64,000 nt of DNA from the NCBI GenBank assembly GCA_017415105.1, contig JAFQJD010000002.1:1-64000 (forward strand). Direction: 5' to 3'. Every line of letters begins with the position of its first letter. The first letter of the stretch is position 1. The notes beneath the pieces are model-generated. The model did no database searches. It was not told the origin of the DNA and was given only the letters and a program-made list of their open reading frames with translations. Position numbers and translations under genes: made by a program. Below are positions 31,845 to 40,416 of this stretch, piece by piece. Origin of the DNA: Clostridia bacterium. Its GTDB lineage: Bacteria; Bacillota; Clostridia; UBA1381.

Positions 31845-32129
31845 AGCTATTGCGATGCAACAGCTCAGACTGTCGAAAAAGTCGTTCTACCGCAAGCAAA
31901 ACAGAAAATATGTCAAAGGCAGATCTATAAGATTTTGTAACTTAACAAAAAAAACCGCAAGAGAAACATCGAGTTTCTCTTGCGGTTGCTTGCTTTCTGC
32001 CAAATTGAACTCTACCGTACCCACGTACGCCGACGAATTCAATTTGGCAAAATATAACTTCCTTTTTCGGCCTCTGCCAGTGTGTCGACAGTTTGTCGAC
32101 ACACAGAAAGCTGTTGCATCGCAACAGCT
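31845..32129 (+). repeat. Structured intergenic repeat, copy 1 (MITE-like)
   Basis: A 243-bp body (31866-32108) is flanked on both sides by the same palindrome, AGCTGTTGCATCGCAACAGC-type (31845-31865 with one mismatch, 32109-32129), with T-rich tails pointing outward. Inside are three further hairpins: ACCGCAAGAGAAAC with its complement (31954-31986), GCCAAATTGAA with TTCAATTTGGC (32000-32048), and TGTGTCGACA with TGTCGACACA (32081-32103). A second copy lies at 38319-38614 in the opposite orientation, over 95% alike in the body. No plausible gene is inside. It fills most of the 31723-32137 gap. Confidence 0.9.
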
Positions 32130-32137
32130 TCTGTTTT

Positions 32138-32971
32138 TTACATCAATGATTTTAACACTTCGCCGGTTTCCTTCAGGTATGCAACAAATGCATCGCCTAA
32201 AGCTTCGGGAATTACACCGTACACCATTTCATATGTAAGGTTACCCTTGTAGCCGGTCTTACTTAATGCTTTCATACACGCATCCCAGTCGTTCTCACCC
32301 AAGAACGGCGGAAGATGTAAGTCGTCATTGTGACCGTAATCCTGAACGTGTGTACATTCTATAAGGCTTCCCATTTTGAGTATGTTTTCTGCGTGCTTAT
32401 CGCCAAATGACAGACCTGCGTGACCGAAGTCCCAGCAACAGCATACGTTGTCGGCACTAAACTTGTCAATCATTGCCATCAAGTCGTCAATATCCGAGCA
32501 AAATCTCGGTGCACTCTTACCGTTTGCGAGTTCGTCCTCAAATACCGTTTCAAATGCTACCTTGATACCGCTTTTCGCCGCACGCTCAACATACGGTGCA
32601 AAAAGCTCATAGTTATACTGCAATGCCTTTTCGGGTGTGTATTCCTCATTTTCAAAGTCAAACTCGTCACCGTGTACTACCATATATTTTGCACCTGCCA
32701 TTTCTGTTTCACGAAAAAGGCGTTCAAGATATATCTTGTAATTTTCCGGTGTATGCGTGCCGTAGCGGTTATACGGTGCGTGAGTCTGATGGATAGAAAG
32801 TCCTGCCTTTGCTATCGCATCAAGCTCCTTATATGCTTCACTTTCCCAGTTATCCCTTTTATAGTCGGGCTGATAGTCCATCTCGGTCATTTGGTGCTTT
32901 GCAAGAAGCTCCAGCACCTTGTCAAACGGGATTTTTTTCATTAAATATGAGGGGTTCATTCCTATTTTCAT
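32138..32971 (-). CDS. Sugar phosphate isomerase/epimerase (xylose isomerase-like TIM barrel)
   Basis: 277 residues of the AP endonuclease 2/xylose-isomerase-like TIM barrel. Metal-site patterns are H-x-T-H-A near residues 60-65 (IHQTHAPYN), VVHGDEFDF, VAFETVFEDE (~140), CCWDFGHAGLS (~183), CTHVQDYGHNDDLHL (~210), and a Glu near 245 (LTYEMVYG). Members isomerise or epimerise sugars and inosoles. It starts 1 bp after the argH stop, so it is coupled to argH, an odd pairing with no obvious metabolic link. Substrate unknown. Confidence 0.82.
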   Translation of the reverse strand: MKIGMNPSYLMKKIPFDKVLELLAKHQMTEMDYQPDYKRDNWESEAYKELDAIAKAGLSIHQTHAPYNRYGTHTPENYKIYLERLFRETEMAGAKYMVVHGDEFDFENEEYTPEKALQYNYELFAPYVERAAKSGIKVAFETVFEDELANGKSAPRFCSDIDDLMAMIDKFSADNVCCCWDFGHAGLSFGDKHAENILKMGSLIECTHVQDYGHNDDLHLPPFLGENDWDACMKALSKTGYKGNLTYEMVYGVIPEALGDAFVAYLKETGEVLKSLM

Positions 32972-32972
32972 A

Positions 32973-34355
32973 TTATTCGCACTCCTTTACAAATTTCTCA
33001 GCAACGGCTATTGCCTTCTGTGTCATTTCCTTTGCCGGTCCGCCGATAACATTTCTGTCGTTTACACAAGTTTCCATTGAAACTGCATCGTATATATCGT
33101 CCTCAATTATATCGGAGAACGATTTCATTTCGTCCATTGTGAGGTCATCAATCGCCTTGTTATTCTCGATGCAGTAGAATACCATATTTCCGATAACAGA
33201 ATGTGCATCACGGAACGGAAGTCCCTTTTTAACAAGGTAGTCTGCCGCATCGGTTGCGTTGGTAAATCCGCCCTTTGCACCCTCATACATATTCGCCTTA
33301 TTAACCTTCATTGTGCTTATCATTTCGCAGAACACGGGCAGACACAGCTTAACAGTGTCGATACTGTCAAATATCTGCTCCTTGTCCTCCTGCATATCCT
33401 TATTATATGCAAGCGGTATGCCCTTCATCATTGTGAGAAGTCCCATAAGATTGCCATACACCCTGCCGGTCTTACCACGGATAAGCTCGGCAACGTCCGG
33501 GTTCTTTTTCTGTGGCATTATTGATGAGCCGGTTGAGAATGCATCGTCCATTTCAACAAACGAGAACTCGTTTGATGACCACAGGATAAGCTCCTCTGAA
33601 AATCTGCTCATATGCATCATTATGATTGAAAGACAGCTTGCAAGCTCAAGAACAAAGTCACGGTCCGATACTCCGTCAAGTGAGTTCATAGTAATTGAAT
33701 TAAAGCCGAGCATATCTGCCACCGCCTCACGGTCAAGCGGATATGTTGTGCCAGCCAATGCACCTGAGCCGAGCGGCATTACGTTGGTACGCCGACGGCA
33801 GTCGTTTAATCTCTCGTAGTCACGCTTGAACATCTCATAGTATGCCATTGCGTGATGTGCAAACGTAATCGGCTGTGCTTTCTGAAGATGCGTATAACCC
33901 GGCATAATCGTGTCGGTGTTCTCCTTTGCAAGGTCAATAAACACCTGCATTGTGTGCTTGAGCATCTCTGCGATTTCTTCTGCTTCATCCATTAAGTACA
34001 TACGGATGTCAAGTGCAACCTGGTCATTACGGCTTCTGCCTGTATGAAGTCGCTTTCCTGCATCGCCAATTCTGTCTGTGAGGATTTTCTCGATATTCAT
34101 ATGTATATCCTCGGCATCAATCAGAAACTCCACCTTGCCGTTTTCTATATCTGCAAGGATGTTTTTAAGCTCAGACACAATCTTATCCGCATCTGCTTTC
34201 GGAATTATGCCCTGCTTTCCAAGCATTGTTGCGTGTGCAATTGAGCCTTTTATATCCTGTCTGTACATTCTTTTATCGAAACGAATGGACGAGTTGAAAT
34301 CGTCTACCTTTGTATCGGTTGATTTTCTGAACCGTCCGCCCCATAGTTTAGCCAT
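32973..34355 (-). CDS. argH: Argininosuccinate lyase
   Basis: 460 residues, normal length. Argininosuccinate lyase splits argininosuccinate into arginine and fumarate. The fumarase-superfamily signature is complete ([12 protein letters not shown] near 275-286), and HTGRSRNDQ lies near 105. The start is ATG 34355 (AAGGAA 8 nt upstream), not the ATG eight codons earlier, which would overlap the preceding gene. argG is not in the window. It lies in one operon with the upstream hydrolase and downstream isomerase. Confidence 0.97.
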   Translation of the reverse strand: MAKLWGGRFRKSTDTKVDDFNSSIRFDKRMYRQDIKGSIAHATMLGKQGIIPKADADKIVSELKNILADIENGKVEFLIDAEDIHMNIEKILTDRIGDAGKRLHTGRSRNDQVALDIRMYLMDEAEEIAEMLKHTMQVFIDLAKENTDTIMPGYTHLQKAQPITFAHHAMAYYEMFKRDYERLNDCRRRTNVMPLGSGALAGTTYPLDREAVADMLGFNSITMNSLDGVSDRDFVLELASCLSIIMMHMSRFSEELILWSSNEFSFVEMDDAFSTGSSIMPQKKNPDVAELIRGKTGRVYGNLMGLLTMMKGIPLAYNKDMQEDKEQIFDSIDTVKLCLPVFCEMISTMKVNKANMYEGAKGGFTNATDAADYLVKKGLPFRDAHSVIGNMVFYCIENNKAIDDLTMDEMKSFSDIIEDDIYDAVSMETCVNDRNVIGGPAKEMTQKAIAVAEKFVKECE

Positions 34356-34371
34356 TTTTCTGTTTCCTTTC

Positions 34372-35046
34372 TTATCCATATATTTTCTGGTCTTTATATT
34401 TATCCACTATTTCAGTGATATTCTCGTTTTTATGGGAAAGCAACCACTCAAAAACCTCGGGGTTTTTGTATGTATCAGTCCATGCATCGTGATAGTTATC
34501 GGGATATATGGTGAGCTTTGCTTTTCCGCCGGCATTATTTACTGCATCTACCATTTTTTGCGATTCTTCCGTATGAACAACACCATCTTTTCCGCCATGG
34601 AACGCCCATACCGGTACATTTACAAGCGTCGGTGCATTCCAGTACATTCCACCGCCGCAAATCGGAACAATCGCCGCAAACGTCTGGGGAATACTCATAG
34701 CCAATTGCCACGTTCCGTATCCGCCCATACTGTTGCCCATAAGATAGATTCTTTCGCTGTCGGCAAAATCAGATTGTGCTGTTTTATAAACCAGCTTCTT
34801 CAAAAATTCCAGCTTATCATACCATGTATCCTCGTGACAATACGGTGCGATTGTGATAAACGGAAAATCCTCATAGGTTTCGGTGATAGTAAAATATGGA
34901 TTACTTCTTACTGCCTCAATATCTGCTCCACGTGTGCCTGCACCGTGTAAAAAAACGATTACCGGATACTTTTTTCCGTTTTCATAGTTTTTGGGATAAG
35001 CTTTCAGGTATTGTATTCCGTCCAGCTGTAAAATTTCTGCTTTCAT
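34372..35046 (-). CDS. Alpha/beta hydrolase (esterase/PHB-depolymerase-like)
   Basis: 224 residues, cytoplasmic. The nucleophile elbow is GNSMGGYG (S106), with the oxyanion loop HGAGTRG at 34-40, Asp in GGKDGVV (~160) and His in YHDAW (~195), giving a full Ser-Asp-His triad. This family includes dienelactone hydrolase- and phospholipase-like esterases. AGGAAGTG lies 6 nt before ATG 35046; earlier in-frame Met codons lie upstream of the promoter's start region. First gene of the argH operon. Substrate unknown. Confidence 0.88.
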   Translation of the reverse strand: MKAEILQLDGIQYLKAYPKNYENGKKYPVIVFLHGAGTRGADIEAVRSNPYFTITETYEDFPFITIAPYCHEDTWYDKLEFLKKLVYKTAQSDFADSERIYLMGNSMGGYGTWQLAMSIPQTFAAIVPICGGGMYWNAPTLVNVPVWAFHGGKDGVVHTEESQKMVDAVNNAGGKAKLTIYPDNYHDAWTDTYKNPEVFEWLLSHKNENITEIVDKYKDQKIYG

Positions 35047-35067
35047 ATATCTCACTTCCTGCATCCA

Positions 35068-35096
35068 ATTATACCACACACACCCATAAAATGCAA
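35068..35096 (-). promoter_or_regulatory. Promoter of the hydrolase-argH-isomerase operon
   Basis: TTGCAT (35091-35096, minus), 17-bp spacer, TATAAT (35068-35073). The untranslated leader is very short (~15 nt). Confidence 0.75.
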
Positions 35097-35114
35097 TAGT
35101 CGGCAACCAAAAAA

Positions 35115-35134
35115 CCCGATGCTTTTGCATCGGG
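35115..35134 (-). terminator. Terminator of the CDF exporter gene
   Basis: CCCGATGC (35115-35122) pairs with GCATCGGG (35127-35134) around TTTT; TTTTTT follows on the minus strand. Confidence 0.85.
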
Positions 35135-35162
35135 CGAGGCTAAACGTACCAAATGTGGAAAT

Positions 35163-36032
35163 TTATTCAGCCGACATTGGATTGACGTGTATCATACAGT
35201 GCTTAACCTCGGGAATTTTTTCTTCTATATTATCGTGTACACGCTCGGCAATCTTGTGTGCTTCAAGGAGTGACATTTGTGCATCCTCGGCAATCTCCAG
35301 ATCCACATAGATTTTTGAACCGAAACGGCGTGTCATAAGCTTATCAATCCTCCGCACTCCCTCAATCTCCATTATACATTCACGGATTTTTTCCGTCTCC
35401 TCGTCTGTGCAGGAACGGTCAACAAGCCGGTTTACGGCATCCATAAAAATATCAACTGCCGCTTTTGCGATAAATATACAAATCACAAAGCTTGCTATCG
35501 GCTCGCAAATCGGGAAGCCGATAAGTGCACCGCCAATACCTATAAGCGAGCCAACAGACGAGAGTGCGTCCGAACGGTGATGCCATGCATCGGCAAGCAA
35601 TGCTGATGAGTTGATTTTATGTGCCGCGTGCTTTGTATAGTGATACATCCATTCCTTTACTGCAATAGAAACGACCGCCGCACCGAGAGCAATTCTGCTG
35701 GGTATCTCGATTTCCGCACCGCTTACTATGGTTTTTACGGCAGTAATGCCTATGCCAATGCCTGTTATAAATAAAAGCATTGCAAGAATGATTGAGAATA
35801 TACACTCAATCCGCTCGTGTCCATATGGGTGTGCACTGTCAGACTTTTTCGCCGAGAGGTTTATGCCGAACATCACTGCAACCGTCGAAGCTACATCCGA
35901 TGCAGAATGTACGGCATCGGAAATGAGTGCCTGCGATCTGCCCCAGACACCGATGAAAAATTTGAGCAGTGATAACAGTATATTTATAATTATGGTAACT
36001 ATTGAAACTCTGTTTGCTATCTTTTTTTCCAT
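35163..36032 (-). CDS. Cation diffusion facilitator (CDF) metal exporter
   Basis: 289 residues with six predicted membrane segments and a C-terminal cytoplasmic domain. Metal-site motifs are visible in TM2 (SDAVHSASD, ~37-45) and TM5 (ADAWHHRSDALSS, ~160), with a His-rich cytoplasmic tail typical of CDF (MIHVNP). It exports Zn/Co/Cd/Fe/Mn-type divalent metals by proton exchange; the exact ion cannot be told. The start is ATG 36032 (AAGGAGG, 10 nt). The long leader can sequester that ribosome site, which suggests metal-dependent control. Confidence 0.9.
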   Translation of the reverse strand: MEKKIANRVSIVTIIINILLSLLKFFIGVWGRSQALISDAVHSASDVASTVAVMFGINLSAKKSDSAHPYGHERIECIFSIILAMLLFITGIGIGITAVKTIVSGAEIEIPSRIALGAAVVSIAVKEWMYHYTKHAAHKINSSALLADAWHHRSDALSSVGSLIGIGGALIGFPICEPIASFVICIFIAKAAVDIFMDAVNRLVDRSCTDEETEKIRECIMEIEGVRRIDKLMTRRFGSKIYVDLEIAEDAQMSLLEAHKIAERVHDNIEEKIPEVKHCMIHVNPMSAE

Positions 36033-36142
36033 AAACAAAAATCCTCCTTGTGCGGTATCCGCCGCCAAAGAGGATTTCTTTTCAGGAGTACGGTATACCA
36101 GATTTAAGGTGCCGATTACAAGTTTATTCGTCTACACCCAAA
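36033..36142 (-). promoter_or_regulatory. Structured leader of the CDF gene that sequesters its ribosome site
   Basis: In the ~105-nt leader, AAATCCTC (plus 36070-36077, minus reading) pairs with GAGGATTT (36039-36046), which includes the AAGGAGG ribosome site. GGCGGC/GCCGCC-type pairing extends the stem. A further 5' stem (GGTG/CACC type) lies near the start of the RNA. It looks like a translational switch, but the sequence does not show the known NiCo or Mn riboswitch cores. Confidence 0.5.
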
Positions 36143-36171
36143 AGTATACCATTATTATGGAGTTTTGTCAA
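36143..36171 (-). promoter_or_regulatory. Promoter of the CDF gene
   Basis: Minus-strand TTGACA (36166-36171), 17-bp spacer, extended TGG then TATACT (36143-36148). It begins 7 bp after the stop of the upstream gene. Confidence 0.8.
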
Positions 36172-36177
36172 ATATCT

Positions 36178-37377
36178 TTATCTTTCAACTGAGATAGCCT
36201 GTGTTTCGTGAACGTAGCCAACTGTTGCTCCAAGGTTCTCTGAGATAAATCTCAACGGAATCATTGTGAAGCCGTTCTCTGTAAGCTCGGGAGCTTCCTC
36301 AAGCTCTTTTTCCTCGCCGTTTACAGTAGCTGTCTTTGAGCCTATTGTTACAACGATTGTTGTGTCGCCGTCTACAACTGTTACTGTCTTTGTCTCGCCG
36401 TCCCAGTTAACCTCTGCACCGAATGACTCTGAGATAACACGTATCGGAACAAGTGTTACGCCTACGCCTACAATGTACGGCTTTTCAACCTCGACGTCCT
36501 CGCCGTTGATGTTTACCATGCTGCTGCCTACATTGAATGAGATTGTAACCTTTTCAGCAGCCTTTACATCCTCAAGCACAACAACCTTTATAGGATTTGT
36601 CTGTGCAGGAATGCTCATTGTTGCAAAGTCATAGAACACGAGAAGCTTCTTGCCGTCGTACTCGTCTGCATTTTCCATATTAAGCACAAGCTCGCCGTCT
36701 GCTGATACAAGAGCATCTTCTGACTTTGCGAATGTGTCAACATAAATTGATGTCTGTGCTTCCTCGTTTGTTATAACGATTGCTGCTGCTTCCTTTATGT
36801 CACGTGACATAAGCGGTGACTTTGATGCAACGATTACCATATCGCCCTCTTTAACAGCCTCTGCCTTGTCACCTGCGATTGTGTAGATTGCAGTTGTGTC
36901 TGTTACTGCAAATGTTACTACCATATCGCCATCAACTACAACGTTGATTGAGCCCTCTGCTACTGAACCTACTGTACCGATGTGTCTGTAGTATGACGGA
37001 ACTGCAACCTCGTCTGCAACTGCTTCCTCAATCTTCTCGATTGATGCAGCTGACTTAATATCCTTTGTCTCAAGTGTTGACGGTGATGTTATCTTAACCG
37101 TATCGCCTACTGCGATTTCGCCAAGCTCAACACCCTCTGCAAGACCGAATGTTACATCCTGACCGTCGATTGTGATTGTTACGAGCTGACCGTCGATTGC
37201 TGAAACTGTACTCACATATGTAAATAAAGCCTCTTCAAATACGCCGTTCTCTGCTTCAGGATTTTCTGATATAAGAAGTATATCGTCCTGTACTATACCC
37301 TCTGTTGTTGCCATTGTCGGCACTGATGCTGTGAGCATTGCTACGCCCATAAGTAATGAAATAATTTTCTTGTTCAT
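36178..37377 (-). CDS. Secreted protein with copper-amine-oxidase N-terminal-like domain
   Basis: 399 residues. The signal peptide ends near TMA (residue ~22). The middle region has two similar beta-rich repeats of ~70 residues (TVSAIDGQLVTITIDGQD and GTVGSVAEGSINVVVDGD). Residues ~285-399 are a stalk domain of the copper amine oxidase N-like family (VPIRVISESFGAEVNWD, then IPLRFISENLGATV). These domains are common in secreted clostridial proteins and bind peptidoglycan or other polymers rather than copper. The start is ATG 37377 with AAAGGAG 9 nt upstream. Confidence 0.85.
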   Translation of the reverse strand: MNKKIISLLMGVAMLTASVPTMATTEGIVQDDILLISENPEAENGVFEEALFTYVSTVSAIDGQLVTITIDGQDVTFGLAEGVELGEIAVGDTVKITSPSTLETKDIKSAASIEKIEEAVADEVAVPSYYRHIGTVGSVAEGSINVVVDGDMVVTFAVTDTTAIYTIAGDKAEAVKEGDMVIVASKSPLMSRDIKEAAAIVITNEEAQTSIYVDTFAKSEDALVSADGELVLNMENADEYDGKKLLVFYDFATMSIPAQTNPIKVVVLEDVKAAEKVTISFNVGSSMVNINGEDVEVEKPYIVGVGVTLVPIRVISESFGAEVNWDGETKTVTVVDGDTTIVVTIGSKTATVNGEEKELEEAPELTENGFTMIPLRFISENLGATVGYVHETQAISVER

Positions 37378-37450
37378 TGGTTTTTTCTCCTTTAAATTTA
37401 TTACGCTCTTTTGCGTTTTCATAAGTAATACGGTTGAGGATGCAAAAAGG

Positions 37451-37479
37451 TTGCATAATTTTAAAAATTTTTTTATATA
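37451..37479 (+). promoter_or_regulatory. Promoter of the M14 carboxypeptidase gene
   Basis: TTGCAT (37451-37456), 17-bp spacer, TATATA (37474-37479). Divergent from the copper-amine-oxidase-like gene. The match is weaker than most promoters here. Confidence 0.55.
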
Positions 37480-37499
37480 TTTTATAGAGGTGGTTAATT

Positions 37500-38312
37500 T
37501 TGTACGGATATTCGCATATTTGTGAGGAAATAAAGGGGTTTAAAAAAGTTTTTGTTATCGGAAACACCCGTGAAAAACGGAACATTTTTTGTATAGAGCT
37601 CGGAAATGGTGAAAAATGTGCAGTTTTTGCTGCGGCATTTCACGGACTGGAATATTTAACTGCAACCGCACTTATGGAGTTTGCAAAAAGGTTTTCAGAG
37701 ATGCCCGAGCTGCATAATAGGTTGAAGCTTTTTGTTGTGCCTATGGTAAACCCTGACGGAGTTGAAATTGCAATAAACGGTGTTAATCCGAAAAATCCGT
37801 ACCACCGTGATATTATAAAACACACCGGAATTATAGATTTTAGAAAGGTCTGGCAGGCAAACGCTTCGGGTGTTGATATAAATCATAATTTTAATGCTGA
37901 CTGGAAAAGTGTATATACATGCCCCGGTCCTACAAAATACGGCGGTGAATATCCCGAATCGGAGCCTGAAACACGTGCCGTTGTAAAGCTCTTACAAAAA
38001 ACGGAGCCGGAGCTGTTTATAGCATTCCATTCACAGGGAAAGGAGATTTATTATGATTTTAACGGTCTGGAAAGTAAATCCGCGAAACAAAACGCAGAAC
38101 GTGTCGCAGAAATCTGCGGATACAAAGCCACAGTCCCCGAAGGTACAGCCACGTTCGGAGGAGCAAAAGACTACTACATTCAAAAGTATCATAAGGAAGC
38201 TTATACAGTAGAGCTTGGGCTGGGCAAAAATCCATTACCGCACTCGGCACTACCGGAGATGATAAATGATGTATATAATATAGGAATAAATTTTATTGAA
38301 AAGGTGTTTTGA
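37500..38312 (+). CDS. M14-family zinc carboxypeptidase
   Basis: 270 residues starting with TTG (AGAGGTGG 5 nt upstream); there is no in-frame ATG near. Zinc ligands are H48 and E51 (FHGLEY, HxxE) and the later His in AFHSQG (~175). NPDGVEI (~85) is the specificity loop, DINHNFN follows, and a catalytic Glu lies in TVELGLG. It resembles gamma-D-glutamyl-diamino-acid peptidases that trim peptidoglycan peptides. No signal peptide is seen, so cytoplasmic recycling of muropeptides is possible. The structured repeat directly follows. Confidence 0.88.
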   Translation: MYGYSHICEEIKGFKKVFVIGNTREKRNIFCIELGNGEKCAVFAAAFHGLEYLTATALMEFAKRFSEMPELHNRLKLFVVPMVNPDGVEIAINGVNPKNPYHRDIIKHTGIIDFRKVWQANASGVDINHNFNADWKSVYTCPGPTKYGGEYPESEPETRAVVKLLQKTEPELFIAFHSQGKEIYYDFNGLESKSAKQNAERVAEICGYKATVPEGTATFGGAKDYYIQKYHKEAYTVELGLGKNPLPHSALPEMINDVYNIGINFIEKVF

Positions 38313-38318
38313 ACACAA

Positions 38319-38614
38319 AAATTCGGAACGTAATGTTCCGAATTTCAGCGTGTCGACAAACTGTCGACACGCTGGCAGAGTTCGAAAAAGGAAGTTATAT
38401 TTTGCCAAATTGAATTCGTCGGCGTACGTGGGTACGGTAGAGTTCAATTTGGCAGAAAGCAAGCAACCGCAAGGGAAACTCGATGTTTCTCTTGCGGTTT
38501 TTTTGTGTTAAGTTACAAAATCATATAGATCTGCCTTTGACATATTTTCTGTTTTGCTTGCGGTAGAACGACTTTTTCGACAGTCTGAAATTCGGAACGT
38601 AATGTTCCGAATTT
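38319..38614 (-). repeat. Structured intergenic repeat, copy 2 (MITE-like)
   Basis: Body 38346-38587 is the reverse complement of the copy at 31.8 kb. Both ends carry the same perfect 27-bp palindrome, AAATTCGGAAC-GTAAT-GTTCCGAATTT (38319-38345 and 38588-38614), which differs from the end palindrome of copy 1. The internal stem GCGTGTCGACA/TGTCGACACGC keeps pairing while its sequence differs from copy 1 (T-A became C-G). It sits between the M14 gene and the small membrane-protein gene and supplies outward-pointing terminators. No plausible gene inside. Confidence 0.9.
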
Positions 38615-38977
38615 TTATTTATTTGTTTTATCAAACAGTTTTTTTGCCTCGTCTGTGAGGTTTTTGTCTGCATTGAGGCTTATGGCATAGTTAAGGAATG
38701 AAAGTGCGTTATTTTTGTCGCCCTCTTCAATATACTGCTTTGCCGCTTCTATTGCATATTCCTGCTTTTTCAGCTTTGCGTCCTTGTATTTATCCATATT
38801 ACCCTGAAGCTCGCTTACAGCCTCTACATACTGTCCGGCATCAGCAAGCTTTTGTGCGTTATTGTATTTCATACCCTTTAGTATCGGGGCTCCGACAAAT
38901 ATTCCGAGCAATACACACACCGCAATTATTCCGACTAATATGCCGGTTATTTTTAAAGCAACTTTTGTTCCACTCAT
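38615..38977 (-). CDS. Membrane-anchored TPR-like protein (120 aa)
   Basis: One N-terminal membrane segment (residues ~8-32, LKITGILVGIIAVCVLLGIF) is followed by a helical region with TPR-like periodicity (KLADAGQYVEAVSELQGN, then YIEEGDKNNALSFLNYAI). AAAAGGTG precedes the ATG. The domain probably lies outside the membrane. Its stop lies just at the edge of the structured repeat. No specific function is recognised. Confidence 0.75.
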   Translation of the reverse strand: MSGTKVALKITGILVGIIAVCVLLGIFVGAPILKGMKYNNAQKLADAGQYVEAVSELQGNMDKYKDAKLKKQEYAIEAAKQYIEEGDKNNALSFLNYAISLNADKNLTDEAKKLFDKTNK

Positions 38978-39005
38978 AATTTCACCTTTTCCTTTTGTGA
39001 AAAAA

Positions 39006-39031
39006 GGTACAGCCGACTACTCGGCTGTACC
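39006..39031 (-). terminator. Terminator of tuf
   Basis: GGTACAGCCGA (39006-39016) pairs with TCGGCTGTACC (39021-39031); T-run on the minus strand. Confidence 0.88.
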
Positions 39032-39056
39032 CAAAGTTTCAAAAACTATTTAAAGC

Positions 39057-40259
39057 TTACGCCTCGATCTCTGAAACAACGCCTGAACCAACTGTTCTAC
39101 CACCCTCACGGATAGCGAAACGGAGACCCTTTTCAATAGCGATAGGTGTGATAAGCTCAACGTTCATCTTTACGTTATCGCCAGGCATACACATCTCTAC
39201 ACCAGCGGGTAGGTTGATAACGCCTGTAACGTCTGTTGTTCTGAAATAGAACTGCGGTCTGTAGTTGTTGAAGAACGGTGTATGACGGCCACCTTCGTCC
39301 TTTGTCAAAACGTAAACCTCAGCGCTGAACTTTGTGTGCGGATTAACTGAACCCGGCTTAGCAAGTACCTGTCCACGCTCGATTTCGTTTCTTGCAACAC
39401 CACGAAGAAGTGCACCAACGTTGTCACCAGCCTCAGCGTAGTCAAGAGTCTTTCTGAACATCTCAAGACCTGTAACTACTACCTTACGGCTCTCGTCTGT
39501 AAGACCAACGATTTCAACTTCGTCGTTTGTATTAACCTGACCTCTTTCAACTCTACCTGTAGCAACTGTACCACGGCCTGAGATTGAGAATACGTCCTCG
39601 ACCGGCATCAAGAACGGAAGATCTGCCTTTCTCTCCGGTGTCGGGATGTAGCTGTCAACAGCATCCATAAGGTCAAGAATACACTTGTATGCAGGATCGT
39701 TAACATCCTGTGAGTCACACTCAAGTACGCCAAGAGCTGTACCAGGAACGATCGGAATATCGTCACCCGGGAAGTCGTACTCTGAAAGCAAGTCACGGAT
39801 TTCCATCTCAACGAGCTCAAGAAGCTCCGGATCGTCAACCTGGTCTGACTTGTTCATAAATACTACGATATAGGGAACGCCAACCTGTCTTGAAAGAAGG
39901 ATGTGCTCTCTTGTCTGCGGCATCGGACCGTCAGCTGATGAAACAACGAGGATAGCGCCGTCCATCTGAGCAGCACCTGTGATCATGTTCTTAACGTAGT
40001 CAGCGTGGCCCGGGCAGTCAACGTGAGCATAGTGACGTGTATCTGTCTCGTACTCAACGTGAGCTGTAGAAATGGTGATACCTCTTTCTCTCTCTTCCGG
40101 AGCCTTATCGATGTTATCGTATGCTGAGAACTCAGCCTGGCCCTTAAGTGCCAATACCTTTGTGATAGCTGCAGTAAGAGTTGTCTTACCGTGGTCAACG
40201 TGACCGATTGTACCGATGTTAACATGCGGCTTGGTTCTTTCGAATTTAGCTTTTGCCAT
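39057..40259 (-). CDS. tuf: Elongation factor Tu
   Basis: 400 residues. The GTPase carries GHVDHGKT (19-26), DCPGHADYV and NKSDQVD, followed by the two beta-barrel domains ending [11 protein letters not shown]. It delivers aminoacyl-tRNA to the ribosome. AAGGAGG precedes the ATG. A terminator and a separate promoter lie between fusA and tuf, so tuf has its own transcript. Confidence 0.99.
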   Translation of the reverse strand: MAKAKFERTKPHVNIGTIGHVDHGKTTLTAAITKVLALKGQAEFSAYDNIDKAPEERERGITISTAHVEYETDTRHYAHVDCPGHADYVKNMITGAAQMDGAILVVSSADGPMPQTREHILLSRQVGVPYIVVFMNKSDQVDDPELLELVEMEIRDLLSEYDFPGDDIPIVPGTALGVLECDSQDVNDPAYKCILDLMDAVDSYIPTPERKADLPFLMPVEDVFSISGRGTVATGRVERGQVNTNDEVEIVGLTDESRKVVVTGLEMFRKTLDYAEAGDNVGALLRGVARNEIERGQVLAKPGSVNPHTKFSAEVYVLTKDEGGRHTPFFNNYRPQFYFRTTDVTGVINLPAGVEMCMPGDNVKMNVELITPIAIEKGLRFAIREGGRTVGSGVVSEIEA

Positions 40260-40312
40260 TGGAATTTTCCTCCTTAAATTTAAAAAAGTTGTAATTTTAC
40301 ACTTATAAATGT

Positions 40313-40341
40313 ATTGTACTATTTTTTTTCCAAAAAATCAA
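40313..40341 (-). promoter_or_regulatory. Promoter of tuf
   Basis: TTGATT (40336-40341, minus), 17-bp spacer, TACAAT (40313-40318). Confidence 0.7.
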
Positions 40342-40362
40342 GTGTTTTTTGAAAATTTATAG

Positions 40363-40392
40363 CCAAAACGGAGATTTTTTTCTCCGTTTTGG
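40363..40392 (-). terminator. Hairpin after fusA
   Basis: CCAAAACGGAG (40363-40373) pairs with CTCCGTTTTGG (40382-40392) around 8 nt. The T-run downstream is weak, so termination may be partial. Confidence 0.65.
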
Positions 40393-40416
40393 TTATTTTA
40401 CACATTTTTGCAGGAA

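Noticed and set aside
31887-32102. ~71-codon frame inside the structured repeat (and the matching one at 38296-38511)
   Set aside because: The frame runs through hairpin arms of a non-coding repeat and has no ribosome site. The structure, not the protein, is what is conserved between copies.
36033-36142. NiCo or yybP-ykoY (Mn) riboswitch before the CDF gene
   Set aside because: The conserved core sequences of those classes are not visible; kept only as an unclassified leader.
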